From JBGPTK01 sp963797765 (lineage in GTDB: Bacteria > Acidobacteriota > Terriglobia > Acidiferrales > UBA7541), in assembly GCA_963797765.1 (NCBI GenBank), contig CAWCQU010000003.1, forward strand, positions 1,550,001 to 1,614,000: a DNA stretch of 64,000 nucleotides, in the 5' to 3' direction. Shown one piece after another: positions 44,682 through 51,627 of this stretch. Both the position numbers and the translations under genes were made by a program. Positions within the stretch are counted from its first letter, which is position 1. Every line of letters begins with the position of its first letter. Under the pieces are notes generated by a model that was not told the DNA's origin, made no database searches, and saw only the letters and a program-made list of their open reading frames with translations.

Positions 44682-46910
44682 GTGGCTTCGGGTACTCCCA
44701 GTTCACGATTGCAACTGGCGCTTGGAACCGCGTCCTTTGCCATTTGCTTCGCCGCCTGGGGGCTGATCAGCGCATTCGCACCGCGATTCCGCGAAACGTT
44801 TCACCTGACGGCAACGCAGACTGCTTTTCTAGTGGCGGTTCCGGTCCTTCTGGGTGCGCTGCTCAGGATCGCGACCGGGATGCTGGCAGACCGCTATGGT
44901 GGCCGGGTGGTTTTTGCGGTGCTGATGGTAGTCGTTGCGGCGCCCGCGTTCGTGGTACCCATGGTAGGGAGCTACGAGAAGCTATTGTACGTTGCATTTT
45001 TTTTGGGGATTGCGGGAAGTTCGTTTGCGGTCGGCGTGGGGTTTGTTTCGCGGTGGTTTCCGCCGGAGAAGCAGGGAGGCGCGCTGGGCGTCTACGGGCT
45101 TGGCAATATCGGTCAATCGGCTGCGGTATTTCTGGGGCCGGTTCTGGCCATGGTGGTGGGGTGGCAGAATATTTTTCGAGGCATGGCGGCATTGCTGGCC
45201 GCCTGGGGAATCGCATTCTTTCTGCTTGCTCGCAATTCCCCAATGACTGTCCGGCCTTCCAGCCTGGGCGCAATGTTCCGGCTGCTTTCACGAGAGCGAT
45301 TGTCCTGGGTGCTCTCGCTTTTTTACTTTCTTACATTCGGCGGATTTGTTGCATTTTCGATTTACCTGCCGGTGCTGCTCAAGGATCAGTTCGGACTGAA
45401 ACCAGCGGATGCCGGGTTTCGCACGGCAGGTTTTGTGGTGCTGGCAACCCTGGCTCGACCGTTGGGAGGCTGGTTATCGGATAAAATCGGGGGCGCACGA
45501 GTTCTGCAAACGGTTTTCCTGGGGATCATTCCATTCGCCATGTTGATGGCCTGGCCTGCGATCCTGCCGTTTACGGTGGGGGCGCTGGGTTGCGCGTTCT
45601 TGCTTGGGAATGGCAACGGCGCGGTGTTCAAGCTGGTGCCGCAGCACTTTCCCAAGGAGGTAGGAACGGTTACCGGGCTGGTGGGAGCGATGGGCGGGCT
45701 AGGTGGATTTTTTCCACCCTTGGTGCTGGGTTTTTTTCGAGACCATTGGCACGCCGTTTGGCCCGGCTTCACGCTGCTTGCTTTTCTATCCGCGGTTCTG
45801 TGGCGCACCAACGCTGTAGTTTTCCTGGACGAGCAGCAAGCCAGTGAACTGACACTGCCGGCGTCGCTGACGCGGACGGCGGACCGCATTCGAGCGGGCG
45901 TGACGGCTACACTCTTCACTGGCTTATTAGTGGCTGCAATCGTAGTCGGGTCGCGCAACCTACAGAATTTCGATGCCGCGCTGGTGATCTACACGTTCGC
46001 CACGGTGTTTGCGACCTGGGGAGTGGTATACCACTACCGAGTGTGGTTGGATAAACCGCCGACGCGCGTCTTTTGGGAACGGGGCTGGCAGCTTTTCCGC
46101 AAGGAGGGCTTGTTTCGGGGGACGGCGCGGCTGGTTCGCGTGGCGACCACGCACCTGGCGGGTCAAACGTTTATTTTGCGGCGTTCGGCATTGCGCTGGT
46201 GGATGCACCAACTGCTTTTCTGGGGATGCGTGCTGGCCGTGCTGATTACTTTTCCTCTGGTGTTTGGCTGGATTTCATTCCAGACGCTTCTTACGGACCA
46301 AGAGACGTACGTGGTGCTGGTTTACGGTTTTCCGGTGCAAACTTTCCGCTTGCACACCTTGCTTGCGGAGCTGATGTTTCATGGGCTGGATATCGCGGCA
46401 ATACTGGTGCTTGGTGGAATCGCGCTCTCGTTGTGGAGGCGCTTCCGCGACCGGGGCGCGCAGGCCGTGCAATCGTTCGCGCTGGATTTTTTGCCGATCA
46501 TTCTGTTATTCGCGATATGCGTTACCGGACTTGCGCTGACGGTTTCGCAGAACTGGCTGCGGGGAGAGTTCTACAGTTTTCTCGCGATTCTGCACGCGAT
46601 CACGGTGATTGCCGCACTGCTCTATCTTCCGTTCGGAAAGTTTTTCCATATTTTCCAGCGTCCCGCTCAGCTGGGGGTGAAGTTCTACCAGGCGGAAGGA
46701 GAAGCCGGGGAGCCCGCGGTTTGCAAGCGCTGCGGTGAGCGTTTCGCATCGAGAATGCATATCGACGACTTGAACCGAGTCCTGCCCCAGGTTGGATTCG
46801 ATTACCGCATAAAAGAAAGCCAATTCACGTGGATGGAGATATGCCCGGCATGCAAGCGGAAGTCACTCTCGCTCGCGCAATTGCGCTTAAAAGAGGAATC
46901 TCGTGGCTGA
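44682..46910 (+). CDS. NarK nitrate/nitrite transporter fused to NarI/DsrM-like cytochrome b domain
   Basis: A 742-residue fusion. Residues 1 to about 395 are an MFS transporter with NarK signatures: LRIATGMLADRYGGR (TM2 Arg), GVYGLGNIGQSAAVFLG (nitrate motif 1) and TGLVGAMGGLGGFFPPLVLG (nitrate motif 2). From about 405 follow membrane helices with candidate heme histidines (RWWMHQLLFWG, FHGLDIAAI, ILHAITVIAALLYLPFGKFFHIFQRP), as in NarI/DsrM. A cytoplasmic tail has CxxC pairs C681/C684 and C721/C724, zinc-ribbon or FeS-like. GTG start with AAAGGAGG upstream. It overlaps the reductase gene by 8 bases. Inferred role: nitrate uptake plus quinol oxidation. Confidence 0.88.
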   Translation: MASGTPSSRLQLALGTASFAICFAAWGLISAFAPRFRETFHLTATQTAFLVAVPVLLGALLRIATGMLADRYGGRVVFAVLMVVVAAPAFVVPMVGSYEKLLYVAFFLGIAGSSFAVGVGFVSRWFPPEKQGGALGVYGLGNIGQSAAVFLGPVLAMVVGWQNIFRGMAALLAAWGIAFFLLARNSPMTVRPSSLGAMFRLLSRERLSWVLSLFYFLTFGGFVAFSIYLPVLLKDQFGLKPADAGFRTAGFVVLATLARPLGGWLSDKIGGARVLQTVFLGIIPFAMLMAWPAILPFTVGALGCAFLLGNGNGAVFKLVPQHFPKEVGTVTGLVGAMGGLGGFFPPLVLGFFRDHWHAVWPGFTLLAFLSAVLWRTNAVVFLDEQQASELTLPASLTRTADRIRAGVTATLFTGLLVAAIVVGSRNLQNFDAALVIYTFATVFATWGVVYHYRVWLDKPPTRVFWERGWQLFRKEGLFRGTARLVRVATTHLAGQTFILRRSALRWWMHQLLFWGCVLAVLITFPLVFGWISFQTLLTDQETYVVLVYGFPVQTFRLHTLLAELMFHGLDIAAILVLGGIALSLWRRFRDRGAQAVQSFALDFLPIILLFAICVTGLALTVSQNWLRGEFYSFLAILHAITVIAALLYLPFGKFFHIFQRPAQLGVKFYQAEGEAGEPAVCKRCGERFASRMHIDDLNRVLPQVGFDYRIKESQFTWMEICPACKRKSLSLAQLRLKEESRG

Positions 46911-49140
46911 GCTGCCCGTTTCATTGAAGTCCCTGCTGGAGCAATTTGGCCCGCACCCGGCGTACACGCCCCCGGGCGGCTGGCAGGACGAATCACGCAA
47001 TCCGGCCGAGCGCCTAGTGAAAACGCATTGCTGTTTCTGCGGCCAGCAATGCGGGATACAGCTGAAGGTTCGCGGCAATCAAGTGATCGGCTTCGAGCCG
47101 TGGGAAGAGTTTCCGTTCAACCATGGGATGCTGTGCCCGAAGGGGGTGAAGCGCTACATGCAAGGTGGCCATCGTGACCGGCTGCTCGATCCCTTGTTGC
47201 GCACGCCGCAAGGATTCCGGCCGGCTACGTGGGACGAAGCGCTGGATTTCACGGTGCGACGCTTGCAGGAGATTCAAGAGAAGTATGGCAAGGATGCCGT
47301 GGCCATCTACGGCGGGGCATCCCTGATTACCGAGAAATCTTACCTGCTGGGGAAATTCGCGCGAGTGGCCCTGGGCACGCGGCACATCGATTACAACGGA
47401 AGGCTGTGCATGGTTTCGGCGGGCGTGGCATACAAGCTGGCGTTTGGCGTCGACCGCAGTCCTTTTCCATGGAGCGATATTCCGAAAGCGCAAGTGGTGC
47501 TGGTGGCGGGCGCAAATGTGGCGGAGTGCGCGCCGATCACCACCGATTATTTGTGGCGGTGCCGGGACGCGGGCGGAAAACTGATCATCGTCGATCCGCG
47601 GATGACGCCGATCTGCCGGAACGCGGACATGTATCTTCCGGTGCGGCCGGGCACTGACCTGGCGTTATACATGGGTTTGCTTCACGTGATTCTGCGCGAC
47701 GGAATGGAATGTCGTGATTTTATTTCCGAACATACCACTGGCTTCGAAGAAGTGGCGGAATCGGCGCGCGCGTGGGATCCGCGTACCGCCGCGGAGAAGA
47801 CCGGGGTGCCTCCCGAATCGATCGAACGCGCGGCGCATCTTTTTGCGAAAGCCGAACGGGCCATCGTTCTTCACGCGCGCGGCGTGGAGCACCAATCGAA
47901 AGGAGTGGAAAATTGCCTGGCGCTGATCAACCTGTGCCTTGCGACCGGCAACATCGGCCGGGAAGGCGCGGGCTGCGCGATGATTACCGGACAAGGAAAT
48001 GGGCAAGGGGGCCGCGAACACGGGCAGAAATGCGACCAACTTCCCGGCCAGCGCTCGATTAACGATCCGGAAGCCCGCGCTCACACGGCCAAAGTGTGGG
48101 GAATTTCTCCGGAGGAAATTCCGCAAGCCGGTTATTCGGCCGTCGAAATCATGGAAGCGATTCATCGAGGGGAGATCAAGGCATTGCTCTCCGCGTGTTT
48201 CAATCCACTGGTTTCCCTTCCCGACGCGAAATTCACCCAGGAAGCTTTGGAGAAACTGGAGTTCTTCGGTGTGGTGGATTTCTTCATGTCCGAGACCGCC
48301 CATCACGCGGACGTGGTGCTTGCCGGAAGCCTGCAGGAAGAAGAGGAAGGAATCGGCTGCACGGTGGAAGGCCGCGTGATTCATATCCAGAAGGCAGTGG
48401 ACCCGCCGGGCAACGCAAAAGGCGACAGCTGGATTTATTGCGAACTGGCGAAACGGCTGGGGAAAGGAAAATACTTTCCGTACGCTTCGACAAGAGACAT
48501 TTACGAAGAATTGCGAGAGGCCTCTCGCGGAGGCCATGCCGACTATTTCGGCATCACCTACGAAAAGATCGACAAAAACATGGGCATTTTCTGGCCGTGT
48601 CCTTCGCTCGATCACCCCGGGACGCCGCGCCTGTTTGAAGATGGACGTTCGTTTCATCCCGATGGCAAACATCACTTCATCGTCACAGAGTGGAGAGAGA
48701 GTGGCGATCCAGTGGGGCCCGAGTTTCCGATCTATCTGACGACGGGCCGCGTGGTGAGCCAATACCTTTCCGGAACGCAGACGCGACGAATCGGAGGCCT
48801 GCTGGAGCAGTATCCAAATCCAATGCTGGAAATCCATCCACGCCTGGCTGAGCAATACCAGATAAAGGATGGAGATTGGGTTACGGTGACCACGCGACGG
48901 AACGCGATCACCTTACAAGCCATGGTGGTGAAGACGATTCGTCCGGACACCGTGTTCATCCCGTACCACTGGGCGGGCAAGCGAAGCGCCAACCAACTGA
49001 CGCACCGCACGCTTGACCCACGGAGCAAGATTCCCGAGTACAAAGTATCGGCTTGCCAGCTTCGAAAAGCCGATGGACCTCCCGATTGGGCCCTCGCTTC
49101 CATCGACAATGCATCCGAACCAGGAAAAGGGAAAGCCTGA
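46903..49140 (+). CDS. Molybdopterin nitrate reductase catalytic subunit (NarB/NapA/NasC type)
   Basis: A 745-residue Mo-bisMGD enzyme. CCFCGQQCGIQ plus GMLCPKG supply the single N-terminal 4Fe-4S cluster; NGRLCMVSAG carries the cysteine expected to bind molybdenum, in the N-x-R-x-C-M-x-S-A form of nitrate reductases; GQGNGQGGREHGQ and LTTGRVVSQYLSGTQTRR are cofactor-binding regions. No Tat signal, so the enzyme is cytoplasmic. Formate dehydrogenase is the main alternative, but the Cys context and NarK partner favour nitrate. It overlaps the ferredoxin gene by one base. Confidence 0.88.
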   Translation: MAELPVSLKSLLEQFGPHPAYTPPGGWQDESRNPAERLVKTHCCFCGQQCGIQLKVRGNQVIGFEPWEEFPFNHGMLCPKGVKRYMQGGHRDRLLDPLLRTPQGFRPATWDEALDFTVRRLQEIQEKYGKDAVAIYGGASLITEKSYLLGKFARVALGTRHIDYNGRLCMVSAGVAYKLAFGVDRSPFPWSDIPKAQVVLVAGANVAECAPITTDYLWRCRDAGGKLIIVDPRMTPICRNADMYLPVRPGTDLALYMGLLHVILRDGMECRDFISEHTTGFEEVAESARAWDPRTAAEKTGVPPESIERAAHLFAKAERAIVLHARGVEHQSKGVENCLALINLCLATGNIGREGAGCAMITGQGNGQGGREHGQKCDQLPGQRSINDPEARAHTAKVWGISPEEIPQAGYSAVEIMEAIHRGEIKALLSACFNPLVSLPDAKFTQEALEKLEFFGVVDFFMSETAHHADVVLAGSLQEEEEGIGCTVEGRVIHIQKAVDPPGNAKGDSWIYCELAKRLGKGKYFPYASTRDIYEELREASRGGHADYFGITYEKIDKNMGIFWPCPSLDHPGTPRLFEDGRSFHPDGKHHFIVTEWRESGDPVGPEFPIYLTTGRVVSQYLSGTQTRRIGGLLEQYPNPMLEIHPRLAEQYQIKDGDWVTVTTRRNAITLQAMVVKTIRPDTVFIPYHWAGKRSANQLTHRTLDPRSKIPEYKVSACQLRKADGPPDWALASIDNASEPGKGKA

Positions 49141-49736
49141 TGCACGGTTACGAATTCTACGTCGATCCTTCCCGCTGCATCGGATGCCAATCGTGCGTGA
49201 AAGCGTGCGAAGAATGCGAAACGCATCGCGGCAAGTCGATGATCAATTTTGATTTCATCGACCGGAGCGGAACAACAGCGAGCGCGGCTTATGTGTGCTG
49301 GCACTGCGAAGAGCCGACGTGCGCGATGGCGTGCCCCGCGGATGCGATCAAGAAAGGCGATGACGGAATTGTTCAATCCTCGTTGAAGCCGCGTTGCATC
49401 GGCTGTTCGAACTGCGTGCTGGCCTGTCCTTTCGGCATCCCGAAGATGTTTCCGGAATACGAGCAGATGATGAAATGCGATATGTGCTATGACCGCACCT
49501 CGGTTGGCAAAAAGCCGATGTGCGCGACCGTTTGCCCCAGCCAGGCGCTGGCCTATGTTCGCCCGGAGGAGATAGCCGGACGGCGGGAAAAGCCGAGCAA
49601 TGTGTTTCAGTTTGGAAGTCAGAAAATCGTCACGCGCGTGCAGATGATGGTTCCCGCGGAAACAGATTCGGTATCCTTGGACGTATTGGACTACATGTGG
49701 GAGGAGTCGTATGCCGCTTTTGCGCAGCCCCAGTAA
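49140..49736 (+). CDS. Four-cluster 4Fe-4S ferredoxin subunit (NrfC/DmsB type)
   Basis: A 198-residue electron-transfer subunit with four Cys groups: CIGCQSCVKACEEC, CWHCEEPTCAMACP, CIGCSNCVLACPFG and CDMCYD with CATVCP. This is the standard wiring subunit of DMSO-reductase-family complexes. It has no signal peptide, so it should dock onto the cytoplasmic catalytic subunit. ATG 49140 shares a base with the preceding TGA. Overlaps the Rieske gene by 26 bases. Confidence 0.93.
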   Translation: MHGYEFYVDPSRCIGCQSCVKACEECETHRGKSMINFDFIDRSGTTASAAYVCWHCEEPTCAMACPADAIKKGDDGIVQSSLKPRCIGCSNCVLACPFGIPKMFPEYEQMMKCDMCYDRTSVGKKPMCATVCPSQALAYVRPEEIAGRREKPSNVFQFGSQKIVTRVQMMVPAETDSVSLDVLDYMWEESYAAFAQPQ

Positions 49737-50217
49737 AGAGCCTCTGTGGCGGGACGAATTCTCGGTGTTCACCAGCGACGAGCGCTATGTGACGCGCCGC
49801 CAGTTCACGAAGTTTCTTACGCTGGCGAGCCTGGGGATGTTTGTGGGCAATCTTTGGATTGTGGCGAAGTCATATTTTGCCAAGACTGCTACGTTCGCAT
49901 CCGCAGCGGTGGGCGAGGTGAATGAAATCCCGGTCCGAGGCGTGAAACTGTTCACTTATCCGACTGCGCAGGATCATTGCATCCTCATCCGCACCGGTGA
50001 GGAAGAATTCGTGGCTTACAGCCAGAAGTGCACGCACCTTTCGTGCGCGGTGTATTATTCAGCAAAAGAAGACCGGCTTGAATGTCCCTGCCACCAGGGA
50101 TTTTTTTCGGTAAAGGATGGCTCGGTGTTGCAAGGGCCACCACCGCGTGCGTTGCCGCAAATCATTCTGGCAAGGGATGGTGCAAAGCTGCTGGCGATCG
50201 GGGTGAAGGGAAGCTGA
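49711..50217 (+). CDS. Rieske 2Fe-2S protein with Tat-type membrane anchor
   Basis: A 168-residue Rieske protein. TRRQFTKFLTLASLGMFVGNLW is a Tat-like signal-anchor. Cluster ligands are C107, H109, C125 and H128 (KCTHLSC and CPCHQG); C112 and C127 would form the disulfide typical of respiratory, high-potential Rieske proteins. This puts a quinol-type redox centre on the outer side of the membrane, while the reductase is cytoplasmic. Genetic overlap with the ferredoxin gene indicates membership in the same complex. Comparable Rieske subunits accompany haloarchaeal nitrate reductase. Confidence 0.9.
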   Translation: MPLLRSPSKEPLWRDEFSVFTSDERYVTRRQFTKFLTLASLGMFVGNLWIVAKSYFAKTATFASAAVGEVNEIPVRGVKLFTYPTAQDHCILIRTGEEEFVAYSQKCTHLSCAVYYSAKEDRLECPCHQGFFSVKDGSVLQGPPPRALPQIILARDGAKLLAIGVKGS

Positions 50218-50218
50218 T

Positions 50219-50461
50219 ATGGCGAACCTGGAACCTTCCAAGCAACGGCGCGGGCTTGTGGCCATCGATGGCGCCATGGCGCTGATTGTCATACTTTTGA
50301 TTGTCCAGATATGGCTGTTGAGCGCCACGCTGGAAAATTTCCTGGCAGGCCACGCGGGAGCAGTTCTTCCAGGCGCAATTTTCTCCGGACTAATCTTTTT
50401 GGGATGCCTGGCTCTGGACCTGTTCGTGACGCGAGTGGATCACGAATCGCGGAAACCTTAA
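50219..50461 (+). CDS. Small two-helix membrane protein of the nitrate operon
   Basis: An 80-residue protein with two hydrophobic helices (ALIVILLIVQIWLLSATL and GAIFSGLIFLGCLALDLFV) and charged ends. It begins one base after the Rieske stop, so it belongs to the operon and probably is a membrane subunit or assembly factor. No heme-ligand histidine lies within the helices. No function is assigned. Confidence 0.75.
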   Translation: MANLEPSKQRRGLVAIDGAMALIVILLIVQIWLLSATLENFLAGHAGAVLPGAIFSGLIFLGCLALDLFVTRVDHESRKP

Positions 50462-50485
50462 GAAGCCAGGGATGAAAAGCGTATT

Positions 50486-50549
50486 TTGGCGAAAGCATGT
50501 GGGAGTGGAAATCGCGGGAAAATAAAACAAGTCCCACGGTGTCACGGCG
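50486..50549 (+). repeat. Dispersed 64-bp repeat, copy 1
   Basis: Runs from TTGGCGAAAGC to CACGGCG and matches 54584-54646 at about 86 percent by eye, in direct orientation. It contains GTGGG and CCCAC arms around an A-rich loop, so it can form a weak hairpin. Confidence 0.6.
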
Positions 50550-50582
50550 GCGCGGCGGGCTTTTGAGCGGTTCCGGTTTCAC

Positions 50583-50851
50583 TGGCGAGCGCACTACCCG
50601 CGATGGCCCGTCAACTGGAGTGCGATCTGCCGGAACTGATGCACTTCTTCGCGTTCCCGCAGCATCTGTGGCGGAAATCGCGCACCACCAATGTGATCGA
50701 ACGCCGCTTCGTCGAAGTGCGCCGGCGAACGCGACCGATGGTCCTATTCACCAACGTGGAAAGCGTGGATCGAATCATCTATGCGATTTTCAGCCGCTTC
50801 AACGAGGACTGGAAAAACCACACCCTCCAACTACTTACAAAAGCAGCTTCA
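50583..50851 (+). pseudogene. IS256-family transposase remnant (C-terminal end)
   Basis: The reading frame from 50603 gives LPELMHFFAFPQHLWRKSRT, then TNVIERRFVEVRRRTRP and FTNVESVDRIIYAIFSRFNE, the conserved C-terminal part of IS256/mutator-type transposases. Just upstream, another frame reads WRAHYPR, which continues the family match if one base is restored. The DDE catalytic core is absent. This is a decayed insertion-sequence tail directly after the nitrate operon. Confidence 0.8.
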
Positions 50852-51065
50852 CGTCACCGGGGTTGCCCGAGTTCGCCGCACCGGCGCCGAGATTGCAAAT
50901 TTTGGAGCGGCGCCGGTGCGGGGATGTTTTCCGCGCTGTATTTTACTTCCAATGATGGGCAAGTCGTGCCGCGATGCGGCCTGAGCAGACGGGCTGAGTG
51001 CGCCCGTGCGCAGGCCGGCTCCAGTTCCGAATCTAAAGCCTGCCTGCACCAATCCATGCTTGAGC
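50852..51065. other. Non-coding region after the transposase remnant
   Basis: Holds an imperfect GC-rich inverted repeat (GCACCGGCGCC at 50879-50889 against GGCGCCGGTGC at 50911-50921) and no gene; likely further IS-derived debris. Confidence 0.4.
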
Positions 51066-51314
51066 TTATTCTTTGCTCTTCAATTTCAGCTTGCTCTTGT
51101 TTTCTTCGAGAAAGGCACGAAGTCCATCGGCTGCGTCGAGCAGGCGCACCCACTGCTCGTAGTAAAGTGTCACCGGGAAGCGGCCCATGCCGTAGACGCT
51201 GACGCCTCCCTTCCCGCCTACTTTGAATTCCAGGCTGCCCTGCTTCTTTGAGCCAGTTTGCTTTTCGAGTTCAGCGATGCGAGCCATCAATTCTTCTTTG
51301 CTTGGTTCTGTCAT
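51066..51314 (-). CDS. Conserved small hypothetical protein
   Basis: An 82-residue protein. The N-terminal helix (EPSKEELMARIAELEKQ) is a short coiled coil; the central segment GKGGVSVYGMGRFPVTLYYEQW is hydrophobic/aromatic and looks like a small beta unit; the C-terminus is lysine-rich. AGGAG precedes the ATG at 51314. I recall similar small proteins in many soil bacteria but know no function. Confidence 0.7.
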   Translation of the reverse strand: MTEPSKEELMARIAELEKQTGSKKQGSLEFKVGGKGGVSVYGMGRFPVTLYYEQWVRLLDAADGLRAFLEENKSKLKLKSKE

Positions 51315-51627
51315 GGGGTTTCACTCCTGCGAAATGTTCCGAGCAAGCCTCGGGTCTTACTTAGTCTTTTTGGAGCCTTTTTTTATCGGCCCATCGCTTC
51401 TTCATCACGTTCGACAACCGCTTTCCGCCTTCCGGGGTGAGACGAAAAGGCCCAACGTTGCATCGACGATGCCCTGTACTATCTGGCAGCATCGACCTGG
51501 CCCTCGATTCTTAACCGAGAAACGTGAGTTTAGCCATAGGGCGGACATTCTAGCAGATTGTCCGACAATGCATGGCCAAGCGATGATGGTTCTCTGCTCG
51601 ATGGGCCAGGTTGTTTCAGGACAATGT
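51315..51627. other. Non-coding region
   Basis: About 310 bases between two minus-strand genes. No gene, repeat or RNA is recognised. Confidence 0.4.

Noticed and set aside
47665..48855. 396-codon minus-strand frame
   Set aside because: Antisense to the molybdoenzyme gene; composition (many Phe, His, Arg) is that of a complement of coding DNA.
46903..49140. Formate dehydrogenase as identity of the molybdoenzyme
   Set aside because: Not excluded, but the NGRLCMVSA context, the NarK partner and the nitrogen-oxide genes upstream favour nitrate reductase.
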